A stretch of DNA of 64,000 nucleotides from Macrocystis pyrifera. Taxonomy: Eukaryota > Sar > Phaeophyceae > Laminariales > Laminariaceae. The DNA lies in assembly GCA_031763025.1 (NCBI GenBank), contig JASSKH010000003.1:1789001-1853000 (forward strand). Direction: 5' to 3'. Within the stretch, counting starts at the first letter, position 1. Every line of letters begins with the position of its first letter. The notes beneath the pieces were generated by a model. That model was not told the origin of the DNA. It searched no databases and saw nothing but the letters and a program-made list of their open reading frames with translations. Below, in pieces: positions 1 through 11,800 of this stretch. A program made the position numbers and the translations under genes.

Positions 1-197
1 CGAGTAGTGCGAGTACCTCTCGGCTATTGCGCGTGCCACATACCATCTCAGCACCATCTCAACAGCGTTGGCACAGGCTCACGTCTCCTCTTCTTCGTCG
101 TCCAGGTGACGCTGCCTTAGAAGTTGGTCTTGCCAGATTTCCTGCTGGCAGGGGCTGGACAGCCCAACAACCCCAGCCGAACCAGGGCCAGACCCAC

Positions 198-2690
198 ATG
201 CTCCCCGTGTTCCGTCTCCCCGAGGTCAGCGAGAGCCCGGCGGGGAAATTCTTGAAGCGACTCCCGCGAGAAGAAACGCTGCGCGAGCGAGGCTGCCGAT
301 TGGTAGAAGCGGAAGAGCTAAGCAAGATGAAGGCAGCGCTAGGTCTGACTGACAGGGAGCTCGCAGCACTGGAGGAGGAGCTGTTGGCGGGCGGTGAACC
401 GGGGTGTATGGCTTCCGCGGTGACATCTAATAGGCCAGTCACAAGCACCAGCGACAACGACCTCGACCTCTTGGAGAAAGGATCAAGCACCCAGCGGCTT
501 TACGGTCGGGGAACTCTGGCGAGACACAGGGCGAGCTCCATTTCCTCCGCTAGCGGAAAGCGACGAAGAAGGCAAGTAAGTAGCGGGAGAGACGGGGGGG
601 GGGGGGGGTCGAGGACACACGCACCGAGAAAGGAGGCGGGGCGGCTGGCGCCGGCCAGAGGTGTCTATAGAGAGGAATGTTTCGACACCCGTTTCCTGCA
701 CAGACCTCGATTTCCCCACCCCGCGGGTGCTTCGAAGAATACCGTACCCGACCTTGGGGGCCGAACTCGCTGCTTCGGCGGCATCTACCATGAGATGTCC
801 GGGCGAAGGGTCAAGTAAGAGAGCCTGGATTTCCACGTGTGACGTTAGTCTGAAAAACACGGCAGGGACAATTTTTGGCACCAGCACTGCTGTTACGACG
901 GAGCATCTCACCGCGGCTACCGCAGGCTTGGGCATGGCGAATCTTCTCGAGCTCCGGCGGGAGCTGGGGCGCAGCGTGGGGCAGGTAATTTTTAGATCAT
1001 CCGTTCAATCCGAAAACAACAAATGGCTGAAATGATAGACGTTTACGTATTAATTTCAAGAGGTCATGTAAAATCCGTAGTCCGCGCGATCGAATAATCA
1101 CACGCAGCTTGACAAATACTAGCTTCGACGAAGTCCTCGATTTCACCGCTGAGGTGCCTGTAAATATATATCTACAGCACACCTCAGTTTTTCCTTTCTG
1201 TGCGTATGTATGGTGCGCGAGTGTTTACCCACCGTTGTCTTCGGGCCTGTGCTAAATTAACCCATTTATAGCTACACCCACGTTTGTGTGGAAAAAACAC
1301 TTGGAATTAGAGTGGAGGAATAGAGGCAATATAGTCAGAAAAAAAATCAACGCGGGTATGTACCGTGCCTTCCTCGTTCGGTTGCGATGACACAAATTTA
1401 TGGCTGCCAGGTTCGGCGTCTCGCGCAAGCTGTCAAGGAAGACGTGCAAGAGGTCACACGCATCTGCCCGATACAGAACCCGCGCGCCGTGCGATTCCTC
1501 CGCCGGTGGCGTGCGAAAGACTCGCTACCCTCGCGGACGAGATCAACGTATCACGCACAGCCACCGCCCTCGATCGCTGGCATCGAGCCGTCGCGGCCAT
1601 GTCAATGGCAGAGCGCAGGCAAGCTTACTTCCGGTATCAGGGAACCAGTAAGCTCCTGTTCTCCCTCAAGAAGGCGCGCCTTCGTCGTCTGGCCAAGGGT
1701 TGGCTTCGTTGGAACTCTCTCGTGGCTTTCGAGCGAGGAGAGGAGCGCCGCGCCCTCGAAAAATCTGCGGCAATCACCATCCAGCGAGCGGTGCGAGGGT
1801 TTTCCGCGAGGCGCTTGCGCGATTGGCTTAAGGTCGTCGCGCGAGATCGACAGCGTCACGAGGCTGCCGTGGCGATTACGGTTTGCGCGAAGGGAAAGGT
1901 GGCGAGAATGCGCTACCAGCGTTTCAGGGCAGACGTTGAGAAAGCGAGAGCCGCGGGGATATTGCGGCGCGTTGGGCGAGGGATGATGGGAAGAAAGAAG
2001 GCCAAGCTGCTCAGGGAAGAGAGGGCGCGCTTGCAGGCAAGAAGAGAGACGGAAGGTTGGATAATTGACCTGTTTCTGCGAATATTTCTTTACACTAGGG
2101 TGGCAGAGAAGTTTGTTGTTGGTTTTGCCTCGACGCAATAATAGATACGTTCAGCATTTTAGTTTGACTATTTTCATTCATACTATTCACAATTCAACAC
2201 ATTCCTTACGTTTCACATCGGTGAGGAAACGATGTCAGTCCACGGGTTCGAGATGGCCCAAACGAGGGCAGGGCGTTGTCCTCAATCAGTCGGTTGCTCT
2301 ACAGGTTGCGCACACGAACGGCTTGTGCCTTGGCTGAGCCTACTAATGGTTTCTCCAGCAAAAGGGAGACATCACTCTCATCATCCGCGAATGGATCAAT
2401 ACAGTACGTGGGTGTCAAATCCCATTCGTATGTATGTATGTGTCCGATTGATTCTTTAATGCGCACTAATGTGCCTTCTGTACGCGTAAACCTCCGCTAC
2501 CGCAACCCAAGGTGGCGGTAGGCCTGCAGAAGCTCTATCGGGGTCGACATGGTCGGCGACTATTTCTGACCATCAGCAAGGACCGCAGAGAGCGGCTGGC
2601 AGCGACGAGAATCCAAGCAGCCACCCGCGGGATGTGGGGCAGGCAACAAGCTGAGAGGTAACAATACTACTACTATTGCTGCTGCTGCTG

Positions 2691-2729
<39 letters not shown>

Positions 2730-2730
2730 A

Positions 2731-2761
<31 letters not shown>

Positions 2762-5700
2762 AATAAAAATAATAATAGTGATCGTGTATACAAAGAGCGG
2801 CGCGACGAGTATCCCTACCGAAGGAGCTACTTGCCTGAGCGTAACATTCTCGTGATTTTGATTGTGACTGTGATTGCGATGGTGATTTGTTGCTGTGACT
2901 GTGATCGTGATCGTGATCGTGATTGCCATTGTGCTAGTACCTGGCATCGCCTTATCATGAGTGAGGCATGGATCGCAAGCCCCCACGCCTGGAATTATCA
3001 GAGCTACATACAGGAGTCACACCGTGATCGACACCTTTATGATTGTCCGGAGTATCTGCGTGTCGCACTAACATATAGTTGCTGTTCTCACATGAATTCA
3101 TCACCACAATACAATGAATTCTGTGGTCATAGGACAGGCTCCAATAATTCCGGAGTGGAATAATACCTCGGAAAAAAATAAAAAAAAAACAAGCAAAGAA
3201 AAATACACATGATAACTGAAGCACAATGTACATCTACACCTCAGACAAGGATAAAAAGTGAGGTCCGCGCACGTACGTATCAGGTACATGCGGCACGCTA
3301 TACAAGTCGCCACAGAAACCGAGAAGACCGCATACTACCCAGGAAGAAATAAACAGGATAAAAGAATAACTCGACGTCGAAAAATCGAAAACGGTGTCGA
3401 AAAAATCAAAATTCAAGAAGGGAAGAGAGAGAAAAAAATCAATTCAAGCAGGAAAGTAAGAAAGCAAAAAAGGAAACACACAAAAGAATGCGCAGACTTC
3501 CGCAGACTGCAGGCTCGCAAGCTACGCGAGGAGTGTCGAACAGAGATAAGAACAAAAAAACAAACATACTTACTCCGCTATTACGAACACCAGAGAAGCA
3601 AAAAAGAAACTAATAGACAAAAAACGAAAAGTATGTCTTACCAGGTACTGACAATACATAAACACTTTTGGCGGCAAGGGTGATTGCGTTATCAGATGCG
3701 AGCATGACAAGCACTTTTCTCTTTTCAACAATATTTGTTTTGCTGTTAATACTTAAACACCGATCGGACGAGTAGAAAGTGATGCATCTGTCTATCGACA
3801 ACAGCTTATTAGTAGAGGGAGAACTTAACAAAACGCTACTCCTGTGTCGCGCACACTGAATCATTCGGCCGGAGGTATGTTTCTTTCGCGAAGAGAGAAC
3901 GCTGCGTTAGTGGGAATGCGGGTGACTACGTACCGCAACGCAACACGCCTCGTTCGCTTGCTACCCTAGGGAATGCCACCATTTTTGTATCAGGATCCTT
4001 ACGTGTGGAGCTTAGCCTCTGCCGAAAACCGTATTTTGGAAAACCCAACTCCATGGGCTATACATACAGCAGTAACTAGACAAGAACCACCATGACACTC
4101 CAAGTATTTGGGTAATTCCTCTGAATAAAGAGCAGTCCCGTCAGTTTGAAAAATTTGCGCCCAAAAAACTGCCTCCCCCTCCCCCCCCCCCCCCCCCCCC
4201 CGATACCGTAAAGGTAAGCAAGGTTCCTTGCCCTTTCAAGGACAGGCGTATCCCCTCAATCGCGAGCCACGTGAGGGAAAACTTGACCACAAAATAGTGA
4301 CGATTGCAGCGACGGTCACTGAGCAGTTGGGGGACGATATTCTACGACATGGTGTCCGAGTTACAATGGTTGGTGCAAAGAAGGAGGCGTACGGTACGGG
4401 CGCGTCGTTCTCCTGCTCGTACTTTTGGACTCTCCCGCTGCTCGTGGACGGTTGGTAACTCCCAGGAAAAAAATTATTCTGTCGCTATCTTCATGGTTCA
4501 TGCTAACCCTAAGTGTCGCCTCCGAGCAGGGTTTCTCGGAAGGTTCGCGACGACGCCGCCGCGGGGGTACATCCTGCGAGCTGCGCGGGCCTGGCTAGCT
4601 CGACGGCTGGTGCAGCGGCTGCGAGAAGAGAGGAGCTTAGATCGCGCTCGATCCGATCCATCGCAGCGCTCAACGTGCAGGTGGGAAGAAAGGAACGAGT
4701 ATAGGAGACGCGACTGTGTACAACTCAGCGGTTTCGTTTTTTCTTGGCCAGTAGTTGAGTGGAAAAGTGCAGGTCGAAACGTACTACTGCACACGTGTCA
4801 CGCTCTTTGAAGAACAGAGCGTCGTGCTCCAACCTCCACTGTACAGGACCTCCCCAGCCGATAGTTGTCACCAAAAGTACTCCCTCACCCCCAACAAGGT
4901 GTACTTTTTACTTTTAAGACCTACCATTGATGGTCCGTCAGGCGCACGCTCGGCATACAAGCCTCCCAACTCACGTGACCTTTACGGTTGTGCGCGGGTA
5001 TCCGAAAGTCATGTTTTCCTGTGCGTGTAGGGTGAAGCAGGCTGCAGCTCCTCAAACGTGCTGGTGGCATGGGCGGGGTAAACATCCGCGCGTTAACGGG
5101 ACGTTGAATTTTGCGCGGGGCGAACGTTCCAGGTGGTTGGCTTGGTCTGGAGAAGTGCGCGATTATCATCGAAGCTAAACGGCAACAAGGCCGCCGATTT
5201 GCTGCATCAGACGCATGCATCTGAATTTTTCGGAGCTCTGTATCATCTCACACAAATACACGGCTTTTAGGAAAAAAAGCACGCTTAACCCAAAACGCGA
5301 TCAGTCAGTCCCATCGCCTAGGGTCTGTAACGGAAACGATAGTAAAAACAAACATTGGGATGGTTGGGTAGTTCCTTGGCTGAGAAACCCCCATTACTAC
5401 TCCGGAAATATTTTTTCAACATCATAAAAAAAAAAACTGCTACCGCTGTCGTAGACGGGGTCCGTCGGTGAAAATTTTCGGCGCGTTTTTTGGGTTGTAC
5501 TGGACGCGCTCTGACACAACCACGCTCAGCTTTTGAATCCATCGGCAGGCAATGGGTCTGTATTTGCTCGACCTCGGTAATGTAGTGCGAACGAAACGGT
5601 TTATGTTAACGAATATTCGGAGAGAGTGTCAGGGGGAAGGGAACTTCCTGCACAATTCATGACCTGGGTTGATAATTTTATGCCGCAGGACGCACGCTGC

Positions 5701-5791
5701 CCCTGCACCGAAGCTACTGGTACTGCTGCTGCTACTATTACTACTACTGCTACTGCTAGTGCTAGTGCTACTGCTACTACTACTAATACTG

Positions 5792-5823
<32 letters not shown>

Positions 5824-8800
5824 CTTAGCATAACGTCTGACTAACTGTGTTGGACCTTGCGCGCTGAATGACTGTCCTCGTGGATGTCATTGCAGAGGAC
5901 ATACCGCGGGCATCGGTCAAGGGTTCTCCATGGAGCCCGATTAGAGATTCAAAGGTCACTCCATCGGACCGAGCACATCGCAGCAACGAAGATTCAGGTC
6001 GGCACAACAACAACAATGCTCAGGGACAGAATCACGCATTTTTGGCCAGAATCATGTCGCAAAAATCGACCGTCCATCTCAAAATTGTCTTTTTTTACGA
6101 AAGAAAAAGATGAGGAAATCCCTTTTCCCTGCGCGCACACGCCCTTCTTGGTGTAGCCCGCACACCGAGGGATCAACACGATAACAAGCGGATCATACCG
6201 ACACTACGACATAGTCAGGGAGAAGATTGCCGTTCGCGTTAACGACTGGCTCGACGTCGTGAGACAAACAAAACTCGTTGCTTCTTCTGGCCAAAGTGTT
6301 TCAATCACGTGCTCTGGCCGAAGTGTCCTGTATTCAAGGCGGAGCTGACTGAGAGACAGCGACGGCGTAGCACTCTGTTGCTACAACATTAGCGACAACA
6401 CTTGACGCGTCAGAAAAATGGAAATCGATCTCTGCATAACACATCGCCTTACGTGCGTCAGAAAAGTTCATCATTGTCGCGTCCGGCACCCACTATATTT
6501 TGTTGCCTCCTTGTTTCGCCTGTCATAGCATTCTCAGCTTCTCGCCACCGCCGCCGTCACCACCACCACCTCACTGTCTCCTTCCTACGCTTAACACCTA
6601 TGACTCAATTTCTCGCTCGCCACCATTTGACCATCCTTATCTCTCTCAATGCTAAACACTGCTGCACGGATGGACGGTGTATTCTATTTCAGGCCCTTGT
6701 GCGAGGCCACCTGTCGAAGCGCGTGGTGGCGAAGCTGGCTAAGGCTCGGAAGGAGAAACGGACCAGCGACGCGAGACAGTGGACGGAGACATGGAGCGAG
6801 GACGCGCAAGCATGGTTTTACTACAATGCTCAGACAGGCGAGCACGGTGGGGCGGGGGGGGGTGCGCGGGGGAGAACGGGAGGGGGGGTTGTTGCAGACG
6901 AGGCATTAGGCATTGGTACCAAGCAAGAATGGCTGGGATGGGGGTATGCTACGTTTGACACCTTGGACAGATCATCTGCAGATAGATCACGATCTATCTA
7001 TGTACTGTCGATGATCTAGATCCCATGCCTGCCGTTATGATATGAGATGTTGTGCAGGATATGCTAGTGCGGTTCATATCCGACACGGAAACATGTGCTA
7101 GATCATAAAGATACACATACACGGCCCTCAGCCGTCAACATTTGTTACTGTTGTTGCAGACCTTACGTACAAGACCAGGAATACATACTCCCTGAAGTAT
7201 CTAGATCGTGAAGTGGAAACCGATGTGTGATATATTTGGCATATAGGCACCGAGCATGTGCGTGTTCTTGGCATGTTTAACCATTCTTTTTACCCCTCGG
7301 CATCCAGCTCATGCACCTCGGAAATACTGAGAAGATTACCAGTACATGATAGCGGGATGCCGATGAACGGCAGCCATGCTTTGGTGACCGAACACAACCT
7401 GAAACAGCCGATTATCCTAGACGAGAACTGATTTTTTAACTAATCGAAACTAATATTTTGCCCATGACGGAAATAAAACTCTCAAAACACAAGGCACAAT
7501 TATTTCCATTATCAGCGTCATTGGGAAGACAATTTTTAAATAGGAAGGTCTGCTGTTCTGTTTCGTTTAGTCAATGGCAGCCGCGTGTAAAGCGTGGTGC
7601 AAGTCGGTGGCCAGATTTTCGATATCGAGAAACCTTGCCTGGCAACGCCTCGGTGGTATAGTTGAGGTTGACATCCAGGGCTTGCTATTTTCGGCGATGG
7701 GGTTGGCACTCACGTTTCACTGCTGTCGTCGACGATTTTGATACCCAGGACGTATTTTTTACGCGCGAACGTCGGTTGTTGTCGATACTATTACTTTATT
7801 TTTTCCCTCCGACATCGTATCGTGTATACATAATCGAGTCTGATTTGGGTCGAATATTCTCTCATACCGCAGTAGACAGTAGTAGTAGTCTCTCTTTTAT
7901 CGCTGTTAATTATGTGAAGCCACCCGTTTGGTTGGCAATGTTTCCCGATGCTGGCTGTCGAGTGTAAATTACCGTGCGTGAGAGGGTAGTAGCGCCCAAC
8001 TCTGATTGCAGGCCGACAACGTCATGGTTTGCGACACCGGTGTTTCGCACGGTGGCCATCAAAACGTTCGGGGTCACTACGCGGTGGCGTTTGTAAGCTG
8101 CAAGCACCGGCACGGAACGACAAGCTTCGCTCGGGGCACGATGTCTGTGAAAACTCAAGTATATCAGGTAGCTGTTTTGTCCTCTTCGGGAATGATGGCC
8201 GTCCTCCCCCCCCCCCCCTTGTCTAGCCATGTGTTTCTCCTGAAAACTGGCGATAGCTGTCTTGCATAGCCACATTATCATCTTGAAAGCTGATGATGAC
8301 TGTCTTGTATCGGTATATCCACAAGATCATCCTAAAAGCTGACGATGGTTATTCATGGCTGCCCACCTTTCTCCCTATCGATCCACATTGCAGGGGAAGC
8401 GCTTTGGGAGCCCCCTAAAACTGGGTACACGAAGCACACCGGGGCGCTGGTGCTCTCATCAGGAGAGGTCGTGACAGACCCCTTGGAAGGTGCCTCGTAC
8501 GTTATGCTGATTGGTTGCCGTGACGGTTTCGGCCGTGATAGACCCCTTGGAAATCGAGATTACACCTATGTGTAGTGCAGATTGGTTGCCGTCACGGTTT
8601 TGATCGTCGCAGACCCCCTGGAAGGCGAGAATACATCTAAGAATAGTGCTGATTGGTTACCGTGACTGTTTCGGCCGTAAAGATCCCTAGGAAAGCGAGA
8701 TTATACCTACAGTATTCCTGGTAGTGCTGATTGGTTGCCGTGACGGTTTCGGTCGTCACAGACCCCCTGGAAGGCGAGAGTACACCTATGAATAGTGCTG

Positions 8801-11800
8801 ATTGGCTACCGTGACGGTTTCGGCCGTGGCAGTGACAGGCACTTTGGAAGGTGAAATTAACACCTGTTGATGGTGTTGATAGCTGATCGGTTGCCGATCT
8901 TGGAAAATGGTTTCACTTGTGGCATGCACTTGTGGATTCACTTATGGCTTGATTTATGGCTTGATTTATGCCTTGGCTTATGGCTGACACGTGGCTTGAC
9001 ACACGGCTCGACACACGGCTTGACTTATGGTTTGACTCGTGGCTCGACTTATGGCTTGACCTACGGCTTCACGTACAGCTTTACTTACAGTTTCACATAT
9101 GGCGTCAAATATAGCTTCACGTATGGCTTCACTTACGGCTTCACTCATGGCTTCACTCATGGCTTCACTTTATATATTTATGGTTTTACCTCTGTCTTGA
9201 CTAAGTGGCCTTATGGCTTCAATTGTAGCTTCACTTAACACGGGTTCACTTACCGCGTCCCTTATGACTTCGCCTTATTGTAGCTTTACTTATGGGTTCA
9301 CTCATGCCTTCATTGCTGCTTCACTCAATTCAGGCATGACGGAGGAAGAGCGGCTGGAAGCGAAGAAGCAAGCGAGCTGCGTGGAGTGCGAGCAGAAGAG
9401 GGCGACAAGGAAGTGTGACCAGTGCGGCGACGGGTACTGCACGAGATGCTTCCGGAGGACGCACGCCACAGGCCGCCGCGCCAAGCACAGCTGGACGCAC
9501 GTTGGGCCCATGGAGTGCGCCGAGTGTGAGGCAGAGGTGAAAATCTTGTCATCATATTCATCGTCCCATCGTGTCACGAGCGAAGGGGGGAGGGGAGGGA
9601 GGGGAGTTGTTGGGAGTTTTTGTGAGATTGCGATGTCACGAGTCGAGAGAGGGGGGGGGGGGGGGGGGGGGCGTTCTACGATAGAGCTTCACCCTTATTT
9701 TTCTGAGGCTCCTCACTTGACCTTAAGGAGCTCATACCTCACCCGAAAACTGACTTCAGCCAAAATCAAATTGCATCCCGATGAATAATCCCATTGCCCA
9801 AGTATACAAAAGCGCCATTTTTCGAAGCAAGATTGGCTTTCCGACGATTTTGGGTTAAGGAGCACCGTCATTCAGAAAACATTTTAGCGGAAATGTGCTA
9901 CCTCTATCGTAGAACTCGTCGGGGGTGTACTCTTTGTCATGCATGGCCGTGGTCGTATAGCCATAGACCCTCGTATCCCTACAATGCCGGGACGGAACAC
10001 GTCGGGTTTCCACCGACCAGGCAGACATTGCTTACACCAAGGGCGAAGCGCCGCGAGGTGTTCGGCGAGTCGCTTGAAGGGTGAGCTGCATCCAACTAAG
10101 AACCGCTTGTGAGGCGGACTTGCACATGGATGACAGCCTCAATGAGTTAATTTTTGTTTTTCAGAGGGGGGAGGGGGGGGCTTATTCACGTGTTGCTTGC
10201 CATAGTCACTTGACCATCGACCACGCATCGCTTTCGACGCGGAGCAGGGAAGTGGGGGGGGGAGGGATGGTTGGAAGGGCAAGGTTTTGATGTCACGGGC
10301 GAGGGAGAAAGGGGGAATCCGCGCTGCGACGAGGGTAGGATCTAAAAGCTCTGAGGTTCCTTATTTGAGGGTCTGTGCTACCAGTAAGTCACCCAAAACA
10401 GTATATTTCGAGCAAAATAGTATGAGCCTTATACACGAGTCCGTCGGCTAGATATCTATTAAATAGTGTTGAAGATCTCCAATTGGTAGCTGTTCAGTTG
10501 CAATTGTTGAGGACCTCAGAAAAATTTGACCTATGCAGTGCAACCCTTGCTGTGTCACGGCTTCTGAGTCACGAGTCGAGGAGGGAGGGGAGTGTGAACT
10601 TATAAGTCACAAAGTCACCGGTCGGGGGAGGGGGAGAGGGAGTAAGGAGTGGGTTCAAGCGTCTGTTCTTTCGTAGTCTTTCCTCGCACGGGTGTTTGTA
10701 TCCTTAAGAGGGAGTGATTGAGCTGATTTGAGAGTAGGCTTGCACGAAACCCTCGTCCTGATCGCGCGATTTTCCGCTCACATTAGGAACCCTATCAATG
10801 CAGCATTTTGGGGCAGCCTGGCTACTGTACTATTAATAGTGATAACTTGGGAGATTCGACCGTGATATACCCAGCACCTTCTCTCATGAAGACTATTGAT
10901 AGCTTCATTTTTTTTTATGTGTTTGCGTAGCTCCATGATTGGATGTATCATTCACCATCGTGCGCGATCAAACCTATCGGCAGGGAAACAACGCTCGAGG
11001 CGGCCAGCCTAATCTCGCTTCCCCCCCGACCCCCATACAAAGGGGGTTTCTGTGCGCTGTATCGGTCTCTTCCATCCCATTCACGCTGTTACACACAACA
11101 CACAGCAAACAATACAAAACACACCGAACCCCTAACACAAAATACACAGCACCCCACACCCCACACACTACAAGTACCACACCATCTTTCCCCCCCCTCC
11201 TCCCCCCCCCCCCCCCCCCCCCTGGTTTTCTCTTCTAGGTGGCTATCAAGTGGTGCACTGCCTGCGACGATCCCTTCTGCGGCCCCTGCTGGTCCGCCAT
11301 ACACTCCCGAGGGAAGCGCAGCCTGCACAGCTACTGCAACATCTCTCCAGGAGGACGCGTGTCGACAAAAGCGATGGCTCCAGACGGCAGCGACGCTGGT
11401 CCCTTCACCCCGGGAGACAGCCTCATGGCGGAGACCATGGGAGGTGGTGATCGTGGTGGTGGTGATGGTGGCGGCTATGCAGTAGACGGCTCATATGAAG
11501 GCTATGACGGCGCCGACGCGGGGGTTGCGCTGGTAGTCGACGGCATGTCTGGCGTATCGGTGAGACCTGGTACCAGAATACAAAAATCTACTGCATGCAT
11601 AGCTATTTAGGTAACATCCAAATCATCCAAAATTTCGCGAAGAGTTGCTCGTGTTCAAAGTAAATAACTCGAGACAATATTCGATTTATATTGGTTGGGA
11701 AATTCACTGACTGAATAAAACGAAAGCTCATTGCGGGCTTATCTTTTGAAAAGCTCGAAAGGGCGCACGGATTGCACTGTTTACGCCCGTGGGGGCTGCG

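Noticed and set aside
1411-1541. Earlier start for exon 3 of the IQ/WW/B-box gene (VRRLAQAVKEDVQEV)
   Set aside because: The acceptor at 1410 joins in phase but leads into a frame that does not reach the IQ motifs; a start at 1542 keeps a single frame. The alternative remains possible.
8867-9238. Open frame of GFT repeats
   Set aside because: It is a 12-bp minisatellite inside an intron; flanking exons join in phase without it.
9940-10010. Possible 5S rRNA-related sequence in module M2
   Set aside because: The start resembles 5S rRNA loosely (GGCC...GACCATAGAC...CGCATCCC), but the internal promoter box of 5S genes is absent. Treated as an unclassified repeat.
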